64,000 bases of DNA from an uncultured Eubacteriales bacterium (GCA_934546935.1 CAKTEH010000005.1:1-64000), one strand, 5' to 3'. Positions 34,915-44,043 are shown, counted from the stretch's first letter. Translations and numbers: made by a program. The notes: a model not told the origin generated them from the sequence alone.

Positions 34915-37050
34915 TTATTTTCCGTATCCCCGCGCCCAGGGTGCGCTTTCAAAGCCGGCCTGCGCAAGCACTTCAGCTTCGCTGTCCCAGCCTGGTTCCA
35001 TACGCCGTGCAAGATCAATATCCCGGCGAACATCGTTGATATAATAAGAGTAGCCAAAAATCTGATTGGCACGGCCCATCTGATACGGCATGTAATGCCC
35101 TGCCCAGATTTCCGATAATGCCTGCCAGTCGCCAAGCGCACTTTCCAGCTGCCCAACGGCATAAGTCCTGCGTGCGGTATCCCCGGTACAGCAAAACAGC
35201 TCCAACGCCAATGCCGCATCAATTTTTTTTGCGCAATACCGGGCGAAACAGGCCCACGCGCGGATATCCTCCAACACACATGCCAAATCGCCTGCACGGT
35301 ATTCCGGCTCAATCGCCGCGTCAAGTTTGCACGCACATGCGTCAAGAAGCTCCGCCTGACGGCGCATCAGTGCAATGACCGAGCGTGCGTCCTCTGCACC
35401 ATCCGATACCCCATCCAATATCCGCCGCGCTGTATCCTGCACGCCAACCGTTCCGGAACCCGGCATCGGCGGCGTACGCATAAAGGCACGGACCGATTGG
35501 AAACCGAAGGTATTCAGCAGGCTTTCCGGATGCCACTGGTAGTCATAGTTGATCCAGTGCAGGCGCGACAGCGCGCTGATTGTGCGCGCGCCCGCCTCAA
35601 GACCGGACAGAACAGGCTCGGCACAGGCCTCGCCATAATGCGCAGCACAGACGCGCACCCAATGCTCCCGCGGCAATTCGGGGTTGTATCCCAAACGGCC
35701 CATTGTTGAAAACTGTAGGAAATGACGCTCGAAATCATATTTCCAGTCCATATGCACATGCGGCATATGCTGGAAATCCCGCGCCCAGACATAACCGTCC
35801 GCGCCCCAATAGAAACCCGCGACATAGTCATGCTTCATCCCCCGGATATATTCGGCGACAAAGGCCGGATCTGCGCCGCGCAATGTCTGAAAATCGTCGT
35901 TGCGTACGGTATAGATCACTTTCGTCTGCGATACATCCATTGCTTCCCAGGCGCCCATCAGCGTTTCAAACTGCGGCCGGGGGTGGGAATACATATGCGC
36001 ATTGGAATATTTCCAGGAAATCATCTTATCCGTTCCCGGATAATTTTTCAGGAAAAGCTCCTGCGCAACCCGGCCGTTGGACATATTGGTACGATGAATA
36101 AACGGCAGCGGGATATTCAGCTCCTGGATTGCCTTAAGATAGGTATCCGCCACCCATTCCTCCGTCTGGTCAGCGGTCCCGACCAGCTCCTCGCTGTTGG
36201 ATGTGCCAAGCCCGGTCAGGGTAGGATACGTGCGTACAAGCGTCTTGACCGCCTCGCGGAAGTAATCCCGGATAACCGGATCATACTGGCGAAGCATACG
36301 GCGCAGCTTGTCGGCATGGTAATCCGCCACCTGTTCCGGAAGCCCAAGCCCGCGGGCCATAGCCGGGGTTATCCGCAAATTCCAGGTGATAATATAGGTG
36401 GAAATACCGCGCGCCTTTGCATGGGTAAAGATAAAATCGAATACCGCACGCAGCCGCTCCAGCTCCACATCGCTGTAAGGCGTTGCGTCCGGATATTTGG
36501 GAACACGGAACATCATCTCAAATGGATTCATCGACCAAATCGTCAATAAATTATAGCGGTTTTCCGCCAGGAAATCGATATAATCGCGCCAGAATTCCCG
36601 GTCAAGCACAGTTTCGCGGTTTTTGTCAAAAGCATCCCCCAGGCTGTACGGTTCATAAGGCCAGTTGAACTTGACGCCGCGTTTTTCCAGGAACGGCTCC
36701 CCGTCCCGGTCTGTAATCTTATCATAACCCTCCAGTTCGATAATCTCCGCAAGCTCCAAAAGCGCATACATTGCACCGGTTTCCCCACCTGCATTGACAT
36801 AGATCACCTGTCCCCGCACGCGGATTTGATATGCTTCGCTTCCAAGCGCGCTTGCCACATTGAAACCTGCGCAGGTAATCACCAGCGCACGTACATCCTC
36901 GTCCCCGGTAAAAGACTCGCGGCGCACAATATTCGAACGGATTCCTGCCCGGGAAAGCGCCTGGCGGAGCTTTGAAAGCCCAAAGGCCGAAGGGCAGTCC
37001 GGCGCCGGCCCCCGCTCCCAATGCTGGAGCCGGTCCATATAAATCAGCAT
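34915..37050 (-). CDS. Large glycoside hydrolase-like protein, alpha-glucuronidase/GH67-like
   Basis: A 711-residue protein without a signal peptide. The first 120 residues look like the alpha/beta domain that precedes the barrel in GH20 and GH67 enzymes (VYVNAGGETGAMYALLELAEIIE). A barrel-like domain follows (KRGVKFNWPYEPYSLGDAFD, REFWRDYIDFLAENRYNLLTIWSMNPF, GFYWGADGYVWARDF), then a helical C-terminal third. The acidic pairs needed for catalysis are probably in the ELVGTADQTEEW and GADGYVWARD regions. The exact sugar specificity and GH family are uncertain. It is a single gene with AGGAGG before the ATG, and may handle plant or host glycan oligomers taken into the cell. Confidence 0.6.
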   Translation of the reverse strand: MLIYMDRLQHWERGPAPDCPSAFGLSKLRQALSRAGIRSNIVRRESFTGDEDVRALVITCAGFNVASALGSEAYQIRVRGQVIYVNAGGETGAMYALLELAEIIELEGYDKITDRDGEPFLEKRGVKFNWPYEPYSLGDAFDKNRETVLDREFWRDYIDFLAENRYNLLTIWSMNPFEMMFRVPKYPDATPYSDVELERLRAVFDFIFTHAKARGISTYIITWNLRITPAMARGLGLPEQVADYHADKLRRMLRQYDPVIRDYFREAVKTLVRTYPTLTGLGTSNSEELVGTADQTEEWVADTYLKAIQELNIPLPFIHRTNMSNGRVAQELFLKNYPGTDKMISWKYSNAHMYSHPRPQFETLMGAWEAMDVSQTKVIYTVRNDDFQTLRGADPAFVAEYIRGMKHDYVAGFYWGADGYVWARDFQHMPHVHMDWKYDFERHFLQFSTMGRLGYNPELPREHWVRVCAAHYGEACAEPVLSGLEAGARTISALSRLHWINYDYQWHPESLLNTFGFQSVRAFMRTPPMPGSGTVGVQDTARRILDGVSDGAEDARSVIALMRRQAELLDACACKLDAAIEPEYRAGDLACVLEDIRAWACFARYCAKKIDAALALELFCCTGDTARRTYAVGQLESALGDWQALSEIWAGHYMPYQMGRANQIFGYSYYINDVRRDIDLARRMEPGWDSEAEVLAQAGFESAPWARGYGK

Positions 37051-37251
37051 GTTTTATCCTCCTGTCTGTCCGGATTTCTAAGACCAGTTTACTTTATTTT
37101 TCGATAACCGGCAATGCTTTTCAATTATAGAAACCCTTTGCCGGCATATGGGAATCCGGAGGGGAACCACCAGCAGACTTGCAGACATAAAAGTGCGGCG
37201 CCTGCATATATTGAGCTATTCCCGGTTTGTCCGTTTTTCAAGGAGGGCCCC

Positions 37252-38184
37252 ATGTATATCCCGCTTTTCCTGCTAGGTCTTACGCTCGTTGTCCTTAGCA
37301 GCGACGCTTTTGTCGATGCAGCCGCCCGGCTTGCCCGGCGGCTGCGGATTTCCGATATGGTTATAGGCGCAACGATCGTCAGCCTCGGCACAACCCTTCC
37401 GGAACTGACCGTTTCCGCGACCGCGTCCGCCAAAGGGCTTTCCGATATGGCTGCCGGAAATATTATCGGTTCCGTGATCTGCAATACAGCGCTCATCGCC
37501 GGGCTTTCCCAGGCAATCCGCCCGGCGCGCAGTCTCTCCTGCGACTTTAAATCAAATTATCTTTTCTTTTTCCTGTGCGCCGCAGTATTCAGTCTCTTCG
37601 CCGTATCTGAGCTTGGCTTCAGCCGCCTTTCCGGCGCATGCCTACTCGCGCTTCTGGCATTTTACCTGCACTGGTCCTGGCAGCGTGCAAAAAACGCCGC
37701 GCCTTCCGCCATACAACCCGCCGGCCTGAAAAAAGGCGGCATTTTCTCTGATCTTCTGATTATTATCCTGTCGGTCACAGCACTGGCCTTTGGGGCAAGG
37801 CTGCTTGTTGAAAACGGATCACGGCTGGCGCTTGCCATTGGGATCCCGGAACACGTCGTCTCCATCAGCATGATTGCACTGGGGACTTCGCTGCCCGAGC
37901 TGATTACTTCTATCACAGCGCTGATCAAGGGGCATACCGCGCTTTCCCTGGGAAACGTGATCGGCGCCAATACCCTTAATCTATTAATGGTCTGCGGCGT
38001 TTCCAGCGTTATCCGGCCCATGGGGCTGGAAGCATCATTGCTGTACGCTGACCTTCCGGTAATGATCGCGGTTTCGCTGCTGCTTGCACTTCCGGGGATC
38101 CTGAAAAAACGGCTCTACCGCTGGCAGGGATTTATACTGCTTGCGGTATATGCCGGATATATGGCCTACCTGTATTTTCTATAA
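37252..38184 (+). CDS. Calcium/sodium antiporter (YrbG-like)
   Basis: A 310-residue membrane exchanger with ten hydrophobic helices. Two alpha repeats carry the ion-binding motifs: GATIVSLGTTLPELTVSATASAKG...AAGNIIGSVICN and SMIALGTSLPELITSITALIKGH...SLGNVIGANTLN. These are the family's exchange sites, with both Glu residues in place. The ATG at 37252 has AAGGAGG seven bases upstream; the longer frame from 37114 adds no membrane segment. Confidence 0.93.
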   Translation: MYIPLFLLGLTLVVLSSDAFVDAAARLARRLRISDMVIGATIVSLGTTLPELTVSATASAKGLSDMAAGNIIGSVICNTALIAGLSQAIRPARSLSCDFKSNYLFFFLCAAVFSLFAVSELGFSRLSGACLLALLAFYLHWSWQRAKNAAPSAIQPAGLKKGGIFSDLLIIILSVTALAFGARLLVENGSRLALAIGIPEHVVSISMIALGTSLPELITSITALIKGHTALSLGNVIGANTLNLLMVCGVSSVIRPMGLEASLLYADLPVMIAVSLLLALPGILKKRLYRWQGFILLAVYAGYMAYLYFL

Positions 38185-38188
38185 AACC

Positions 38189-38228
38189 GCAGCGCCCCTG
38201 CCAAAATAAACTCCGGCAGGGGCGCTGC
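38189..38228. terminator. Terminator between antiporter and DUF2441 genes
   Basis: Perfect 14-bp GC-rich arms (38189-38202, 38215-38228) around an A-rich 12-base loop. Confidence 0.85.
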
Positions 38229-38234
38229 GCATAT

Positions 38235-38770
38235 TTAATATGTCTCCACAATCTCCAAAACTTCCATCCTTCCGTCGGCCAGCACTTCAAGTACCACAGG
38301 CCCGTCCCGTCTGTCCCTGCGCCAGTAGCTGCGTGCCAATGGAAGATTTTCCTCCTCGTTTTCCACGCCGTCAAAACACAGGCAGGCATCGCCGGAAAAT
38401 ATCCGACCTTCTACGCCCAGCCGGACAATGGAAAAAACCTGCCGCCCTGCGCGCCGGAAGAATTCAGCCCAGCCGCGCGCATCCTGCAAAGTACGCGAAG
38501 TATATAAACAGGCCATACGGGAGGGGTATTGCGGAAATTCCGCCTGACGGACCTTTTCCAGCGCAAGCTCACGGTATGCCACCCGGCTCCACTGTTCCGG
38601 ATCCTGATCAATCAGCGATTCCAGCTCGTCTGAAATGCGCCGGTTCTCCTTCACCCGCAAAAATGCGCATCCGCCCGGGCACGCACACCGTTAGGATGGA
38701 GGGTGTCAAAGACAAAAACCTGTCCTTTCTGCATCGCGTGCTGCGTCACTACATGATAAACAAATCCCAC
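38235..38770 (-). pseudogene. DUF2441-like protein, single-base frameshift
   Basis: A GTG at 38770, six bases after AAAAGGAG, opens a frame coding VYHVVTQHAMQKGQVFVFD, the usual start of DUF2441 proteins. It reaches a TGA at about 38650. The rest of the family pattern (YRELALEKVRQAEFPQYPSRMACLY..., GRQVFSIVRL) continues uninterrupted in another frame to 38235. The change of frame falls at a run of five T (38663-38659 on the minus strand); one extra T would join both halves into a 178-residue protein. This is a fresh mutation, slippage site or base-calling error. Function of the family is unknown. Confidence 0.75.
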
Positions 38771-38969
38771 TGGCAACTCCTTTTGTTCCAAACGATACAC
38801 ACTTCTTCCATGTCCTGCTGCATAAAACCGCCTCTAAGCGAGTGATCCCGTTAAAAACCATTTTTCTTATCTTTTTTCAGTATACCCGGACTGCTAGGCT
38901 TTTGCAAGCGCCGCACTTCAAAATTCCCGAAAGAACACCGGAAAAAGCGTGGTTTTTTTCATTGCCGCG

Positions 38970-38998
38970 TTGATTTTATCAAAAAAGCATGGTATAAT
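38970..38998 (+). promoter_or_regulatory. Strong sigma-A promoter of the NifU-like/GGGtGRT operon
   Basis: TTGATT (38970-38975), 17-base spacer, perfect TATAAT (38993-38998), about 28 bases before the first gene. A strong AAAGGAG site follows, which suggests high expression. Confidence 0.85.
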
Positions 38999-39033
38999 AG
39001 TACGGAGTGAATCTGGAAAGGAGATAATTTTCA

Positions 39034-39726
39034 ATGAACTACACTCGTGAAGTAGAAAATATGTGTTGCGTGGCCAAAGGCCCCGACCATGGCCCTGCTC
39101 CGATCCCCGAAGAGGGAAAATGGGTACAGGCCAAGGAAATTAAAGATATATCCGGCTTTACGCACGGCATCGGCTGGTGCGCACCGCAGCAGGGTGCCTG
39201 CAAGCTCTCGCTCAACATCAAAAACGGCGTCATTGAAGAAGCGCTGGTTGAAACCATCGGCTGTTCCGGCATGACCCATTCCGCCGCCATGGCAGCGGAA
39301 ATCCTTCAGGGCAAGACGATTCTCGAGGCGCTCAATACCGACCTTGTCTGTGATGCGATCAATACCGCAATGCGTGAGCTTTTCCTCCAGATCGTATATG
39401 GCCGCAGCCAGAGCGCGTTCTCCGAAGAAGGGCTTTCTGTCGGCGCTGGTCTCGAAGACCTGGGCAAGGGACAGAGAAGCCAGGTCGGCACCATGTACGG
39501 CACCCGTGCAAAAGGCGTCCGCTATCTGGAGATGGCCGAAGGCTATGTCACCCGCATGGCGCTTGACGCTGACGACCAGGTGATCGGCTATGAATTCGTT
39601 TCGCTTGGAAAAATGACCGATTTCATTAAAAAAGGCGACGATCCCAATACCGCATATGAAAAGGCGATGGGCAAATACGGCCGCTTTGACGAAGCTGTCC
39701 GCTACATCGACCCGCGCAAAGAGTAA
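39034..39726 (+). CDS. NifU/IscU-like iron-sulfur scaffold-related protein
   Basis: A 230-residue protein always worth noting for its Cys pattern: CC near residue 11, GWCAPQQGAC near residue 48 and IGCSGMTHSAAMAAEIL near residue 74. The last recalls the GC-x-S scaffold site of NifU/IscU-like proteins. From residue 110 onward (GRSQSAFSEEGLSVGAGLEDLG...) the sequence is specific to this family. It is cotranscribed with the GGGtGRT gene 14 bases later. Families of this pair are found in anaerobes but no reaction is known to me. An Fe-S cluster in one or both proteins is an inference. Confidence 0.8.
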   Translation: MNYTREVENMCCVAKGPDHGPAPIPEEGKWVQAKEIKDISGFTHGIGWCAPQQGACKLSLNIKNGVIEEALVETIGCSGMTHSAAMAAEILQGKTILEALNTDLVCDAINTAMRELFLQIVYGRSQSAFSEEGLSVGAGLEDLGKGQRSQVGTMYGTRAKGVRYLEMAEGYVTRMALDADDQVIGYEFVSLGKMTDFIKKGDDPNTAYEKAMGKYGRFDEAVRYIDPRKE

Positions 39727-39740
39727 GGAGGAAAAAGGAT

Positions 39741-40739
39741 ATGGCATTGTTTGAAAGCTATGAAAGACGCGTCGATAAAATCAACGGCGTTTTGAAAGAA
39801 TATGGCATTTCCTCCATCGAAGAGTGCCGCGACATCACCATGGCCGCCGGTATCGACTGCGACAAGATCGTCCGTGAAACCCAGCCCATTTGTTTTGAAA
39901 ACGCGGTATGGGCTTATACTGTCGGCGCTGCTATCGCGCTGAAGAAGGGATGTAAGAAAGCTTCCGACGCAGCCGCTGCAATCGGAATTGGCCTGCAGGC
40001 CTTCTGCATTCCCGGCTCTGTTGCAGAAAACCGTAAGGTTGGTCTCGGCCATGGCAACCTCGGCGCTATGCTCCTTTCCGAAGAAACCGAGTGCTTCTGC
40101 TTTCTGGCCGGACACGAGTCCTTCGCCGCGGCGGAAGGCGCGATTAAAATCGCCCTCAACGCCAACAAAGTCCGCACCAAACCCCTTCGTGTGATCCTCA
40201 ATGGCTTGGGTAAGGACGCGGCTTTCATTATTTCCCGCATCAATGGCTTTACTTATGTAAAGACCCAGTTTGATCCGGCTACGGAAGAGGTCAACGTGGT
40301 TTCCGAAACCGCATATTCCAATGGTCCGCGTGCCGCAGTCAAATGCTACGGCGCTGATAGCGTCCCGGAAGGCGTTGCGATCATGCGCCTGGAGAATGTC
40401 GGCGTTTCCATTACTGGCAACTCCACCAACCCGACCCGCTTCCAGCATCCAGTCGCAGGCACTTATAAGAAATGGTGCAACGAAAACGGCAGAAAGTATT
40501 TCTCCGTTGCTTCCGGCGGCGGCACCGGCCGTACCCTGCATCCGGACAACATGGCCGCAGGTCCTGCTTCCTACGGCATGACCGATACCATGGGCCGCAT
40601 GCACTCCGACGCACAGTTTGCAGGCTCCTCCTCCGTCCCGGCACACGTCGAGATGATGGGCCTGATCGGCATGGGCAACAACCCGATGGTCGGCGCAACC
40701 GTCGCCGTCGCCGTTGCCGTTGAGGAAAGCCAGAAGTAA
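39741..40739 (+). CDS. GGGtGRT protein of unknown function
   Basis: A 332-residue soluble protein carrying the family's name-giving motif GGGTGRT at residues 259-265 (SGGGTGRTLHPDNMAAG). Glycine- and alanine-rich stretches (AYTVGAAIALKKG, GLGHGNLGAMLLSEET, GLIGMGNNPMVGATVAVAVAV) and two N-terminal cysteines (ECRDI, GIDCDKI) are conserved-looking. It follows the NifU-like gene, shares its strong promoter and ends at a perfect terminator, so the two most likely act together. No catalytic fold is recognisable by eye. GC-rich optimal codons suggest an abundant protein. Confidence 0.9.
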   Translation: MALFESYERRVDKINGVLKEYGISSIEECRDITMAAGIDCDKIVRETQPICFENAVWAYTVGAAIALKKGCKKASDAAAAIGIGLQAFCIPGSVAENRKVGLGHGNLGAMLLSEETECFCFLAGHESFAAAEGAIKIALNANKVRTKPLRVILNGLGKDAAFIISRINGFTYVKTQFDPATEEVNVVSETAYSNGPRAAVKCYGADSVPEGVAIMRLENVGVSITGNSTNPTRFQHPVAGTYKKWCNENGRKYFSVASGGGTGRTLHPDNMAAGPASYGMTDTMGRMHSDAQFAGSSSVPAHVEMMGLIGMGNNPMVGATVAVAVAVEESQK

Positions 40740-40747
40740 AAAATTTT

Positions 40748-40782
40748 ACATGCCGCAGGTATTCCCTGCGGCATGTTTTTTT
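40748..40782 (+). terminator. Intrinsic terminator of the GGGtGRT operon
   Basis: Perfect 12-bp arms (40748-40759, 40765-40776) around TATTC and a run of seven T residues. Confidence 0.95.
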
Positions 40783-40836
40783 ATTATTAAGAAGGTATGC
40801 TTGCCGTTTCTATTCTCTGTATGAAAGAAGCGCACT

Positions 40837-41278
40837 ATGGACTATTTCATTTCCAAGGCAACTGACACATAATTACCAGAACGAGTTACCTTTTCTAAAA
40901 TTTAGAAGGAAAAAAATCACCCGTGGTATGACCGCAGGAAAAGCAGAAGACTTTCAATGCCTGAGCATCTGGGCCTGTACTTTCAATGAAAAATTGATCG
41001 GTTATCTTTCCGGGCATGACGCAATCTCAGAAAGCATGTGCATTTTCCTACCAAATACCCATTATTTTGAAATTGACGAACTCTATGTACTCCCGCAATT
41101 CCGCACTCTCGGAATCGGGCGCCAGTTGTTCGAATTTGCCGAGAAGGAAATCCGAAATTCCGGTATCGGCTACCTGTTCCTGTCATCCGCAGCAAACGAT
41201 TATTTGAAAATCCAGAATTTTTATACCAAGCTTGAAATGCAGGTCTGGACTCAGACATTTTTTAAGGAAATTCTCTGA
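40837..41278 (+). pseudogene. GNAT acetyltransferase remnant
   Basis: The C-terminal two thirds read as a normal GNAT domain (FNEKLIGYLSGHD, YFEIDELYVLPQFRTLGIGRQLFEFAEKEI, SSAANDYLKIQNFYTKLEMQ) up to 41278, with an in-frame ATG at 40928 but no ribosome-binding site there. The missing N-terminus can be seen upstream in another frame, starting at ATG 40837 (MDYFISKATD), but it is cut by a TAA at 40870 and a TAG at 40903 and then needs a frameshift. Several lesions argue for a decayed gene and not a read error. The local base composition is more AT-rich than the neighbours, which fits a recent acquisition. Confidence 0.6.
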
Positions 41279-41347
41279 TCTGCAAGACTCGCAACAAAAG
41301 TTTTAAAAATGAAACAAATCTGTAACAAAAGCGTCGCCTGCCTTGCC

Positions 41348-41376
41348 TTGATTTTATCCTCTGCTTCTGCTAGAAT
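41348..41376 (+). promoter_or_regulatory. Promoter of the transglutaminase gene
   Basis: TTGATT (41348-41353), 17-base spacer, TAGAAT (41371-41376), giving a leader of about 110 bases. Confidence 0.6.
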
Positions 41377-41492
41377 AAATACGAAAATCGCAGGGAGTTG
41401 GGTAAAAAACCATGCCGTTGGTTTGTTTTTTACGCCTGCGCTTCCCTGTTTATTCGTTTTACCGTCCGACAGCTAAAAGAACCGGAGGAAGC

Positions 41493-43094
41493 ATGAAAAA
41501 ATATCTTTCATTTTTATGCAGCATACTGCTGTGCTTTTCAATCATCACACCCTTGACTTTCGCCGCGCCTCAGGGAGCGGGCGGCGAACCCTGGCTTTCC
41601 CAGTCCATCTATACGCCCGCCGCCAACAGCTGTCTGTATATTTATGTCCCGCTGTCGGGAAACCGGGCCGCCTGCACGGTTGAAATCTGCGACAGCTACG
41701 GCGTGCTGGTCTATCAGGCGCGGCAGGAAGACCTGTCGGCCAATGTCCATACCTATTTCTGGGACGCGCGTCCTGCCGCCGGCAACGGCGCGGCTTATGA
41801 TTCCAGTGCTTATGTCCAGCCGGGCAACTATGAAATCCGCATTCATACCGAAACACAGGGCGCAAACCAGGAATATGCGCTTTCCGTTTGGGTGACGGCG
41901 GCCGATGATACGGCAGTTTACGATGAAGTCGGTATCCCAAACCTGACCGGGAATGCACAGTGCGACTATCTGGCAGCGTTGATCTTAAACGAACTTGCCC
42001 TCAACGGCCTTTCCAACGCACAGAAATACTATGCCATTTACACTTGGGTGCAGGAAAATTGTTATCGCGAAAACTCCGTCTATCCCCGTCCGGAAGATGA
42101 AAGCGGATACTATTATGACCTGGATGCATTGACCGGGGAAATCAGCCTCTATCAGGCGCAAACGGATGCGCTGCATGCGCAGGGGCTGCTCAACTATGAT
42201 GTCCATGGAGATCTGGAAACAGAAATGGCGCTGCGGATGATGCTTGAGCGGGTCGGTACCTGCTATGAATTTTCCGCGCTTTTACAAATCCTCCTTGAAC
42301 ACGCAGGAATTGAATGCCATGTTTTTAGCGGTTATTTTCACAACAGTGACGGCTCAAGCGTCATTCACAAGTGGAACCGCCTGCGTTTAAACGGCACCTA
42401 TTACTGGTCGGATGTACGCATTGATAACGCTTCTTACGAACGTTCCGGGCGAACCACCCTATATTACGATTACTATCTTGAGCAAAGCACCAGCACCTGG
42501 CGGGACCGTCACAGCTGGGATGAAGACGCGTATCCGCAGTATAGTACCCGTACGCCTGCGTTTAATACGCTTGCGTCCAACGCCGACAACGCGCTGGTAG
42601 AGCATACGGATTCTGCACGCAGCCCTGCCAACTACGCCCTGTCCACGTTTACCGATCTCGCCAACCGGGCGACAGTTACAACAAATGCTTCCCTGACAAT
42701 TGTTGGCGGCGCATCGTATCTGCTCGAGACTTACAATATTGACGGATATAACTATTTCAAGCTTCGGGATATCGCCTATATCCTCTCCGGAAGCGCGGTA
42801 GAGTTTGCTGTCGGCTGGAGTGAGACAGACAACCGGATTATGCTGCAGACCGGCGCTGCTTATACGGCCAACGGGGATGAACTGTCCCGAAAAAGCTTGG
42901 AAAACCCCACCGCTGCGCCTACAAGCAGCAAAATCCTTTTGGATGGGGAACCCGTTGCTTTGAGCGCCTATTTTATCAATGGCAACAACTATTTCCGGCT
43001 GCGTGACCTGGCGATCCTGTTCAACTTCGCCGTTGGCTGGGATGAAGATGCCAATGCGATTCTTGTTAATCCGCTTTATACATACAGTGAATAA
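41493..43094 (+). CDS. Secreted transglutaminase-like protein with C-terminal stalk repeats
   Basis: A 533-residue exported protein. The signal peptide ends near LTFAAP. Residues 30-145 look like an FlgD/Ig-type beta domain (YVPLSGNRAACTVEIC...). A transglutaminase-like core has its triad intact: C257 in GTCYEFSA, H292 in VIHKWN and D307 in YWSDVRID. The last 150 residues carry two copper amine oxidase N-terminal-like stalk repeats, each with a NYFKLRDIA or NYFRLRDLA motif and a following VGW-type strand. Such proteins act at the cell surface, as cysteine proteases or cross-linkers. GGAGGAA stands before the ATG at 41493. Confidence 0.88.
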   Translation: MKKYLSFLCSILLCFSIITPLTFAAPQGAGGEPWLSQSIYTPAANSCLYIYVPLSGNRAACTVEICDSYGVLVYQARQEDLSANVHTYFWDARPAAGNGAAYDSSAYVQPGNYEIRIHTETQGANQEYALSVWVTAADDTAVYDEVGIPNLTGNAQCDYLAALILNELALNGLSNAQKYYAIYTWVQENCYRENSVYPRPEDESGYYYDLDALTGEISLYQAQTDALHAQGLLNYDVHGDLETEMALRMMLERVGTCYEFSALLQILLEHAGIECHVFSGYFHNSDGSSVIHKWNRLRLNGTYYWSDVRIDNASYERSGRTTLYYDYYLEQSTSTWRDRHSWDEDAYPQYSTRTPAFNTLASNADNALVEHTDSARSPANYALSTFTDLANRATVTTNASLTIVGGASYLLETYNIDGYNYFKLRDIAYILSGSAVEFAVGWSETDNRIMLQTGAAYTANGDELSRKSLENPTAAPTSSKILLDGEPVALSAYFINGNNYFRLRDLAILFNFAVGWDEDANAILVNPLYTYSE

Positions 43095-43114
43095 GGGTTT
43101 GGGAGGGATTTGTA

Positions 43115-43912
43115 ATGGATAGGCGCGTCCTGCTTGACCGGCTGGCTTCAGACGAAGAAGACCGGCTCATGCTGGCGCAATTCCTCGATAAATCTGCACA
43201 GTGCCGGCGCAGCGGTATCCCCACTGCAACCGCGTTCTTAAATCCCCGTCAGCAGACGTTGGCAAAAACGCTTGCGAATCAGACGGAATGCACCTCTTAT
43301 GTTTTTTTTGGCGCATATCCGGAAGCAGAACGCTGTACAGCCATTTTTCTGCCAGACTGGGCAGAGCCGGAACAGGCAGAGGAATACGCCCCGCTTCAGG
43401 TTTTGCGCGCTGTCTGGCCGGCGCAGGCAAAAGTCTCGCTTTCCCATCGGGATTTCCTGGGCGCGCTGATGGCCAGCGGTGTCCGCCGGGACGCCGTCGG
43501 TGATATTCTGGTACGGCCAGATGCCTGCGACCTAATTGTGCTTGAATCCATTGCGCCGTTTCTTCTGGATACTTTCGGCAGCGTGGGACGTACAAGTATA
43601 CGCGTTTCTCGCATCGCGCCGGATGAGCTTCTCCTTCCGCAGCGTAAAATCCGGCTGATCCGCGATACCGTCGCTTCCCTTCGGCTCGACGCAGTTGCCG
43701 CAACCGGATTTTCCATGTCACGGGAGCGGGCACGGGAGCTGATCCGCACAGGGCATACGATTGTAAATAATCTGCCCTGTGAAAAGCCTGACCGCAGTAT
43801 CCGTGAAGGCGATGTGATTTCCGCCCGCGGGTTTGGAAAATTCCGGGTCTGCGCCGCAGGTAATCTCTCCCGCAAAGGACGCATTTGGGTGGAAATCGAA
43901 CGCTTCGAATGA
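43115..43912 (+). CDS. ylmH: YlmH family RNA-binding (S4 domain) protein
   Basis: A 265-residue protein of the YlmH type: an N-terminal alpha/beta part (FLNPRQQTLAK...YVFFGAYPEAERCTAIF), the middle LGALMASGVRRDAVGDILV motif and a C-terminal S4 RNA-binding domain (SMSRERARELIRTGHTIVNNLPCEKPDRSIREGDVISARGFGKF). In Bacillota it lies in the division cluster after sepF and helps recycle stalled large ribosomal subunits. Here it is away from divIVA/sepF, next to a secreted protein, so the cluster is broken. Confidence 0.92.
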   Translation: MDRRVLLDRLASDEEDRLMLAQFLDKSAQCRRSGIPTATAFLNPRQQTLAKTLANQTECTSYVFFGAYPEAERCTAIFLPDWAEPEQAEEYAPLQVLRAVWPAQAKVSLSHRDFLGALMASGVRRDAVGDILVRPDACDLIVLESIAPFLLDTFGSVGRTSIRVSRIAPDELLLPQRKIRLIRDTVASLRLDAVAATGFSMSRERARELIRTGHTIVNNLPCEKPDRSIREGDVISARGFGKFRVCAAGNLSRKGRIWVEIERFE

Positions 43913-43920
43913 AGGTCGGC

Positions 43921-43961
43921 AAAAACGTCTGAATTCCGGCAGGTAAACACCGGCGTTTTTT
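43921..43961 (+). terminator. Terminator of ylmH
   Basis: AAAAACG (43921-43927) pairs with CGTTTTT (43954-43960) outside an inner CCGG/CCGG helix, with an 8-base bulge and a T run. Confidence 0.6.
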
Positions 43962-44043
43962 CGCACAGGTGTGTGGACGGCCGGATTCTTCGTTTTCAGA
44001 AAATATGCCGGTTATTTTTTAATCTGATGCCGTATGCTGCTTG

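Noticed and set aside
39034..39726. Calling the NifU-like protein a true IscU/SufU scaffold
   Set aside because: Only one GC-x-S type motif resembles the scaffold site; most of the protein is family-specific, so the name is kept general.
39702..40646. A 314-residue open frame on the minus strand opposite the GGGtGRT gene
   Set aside because: It is a codon-bias shadow of a highly expressed gene with no ribosome-binding site.
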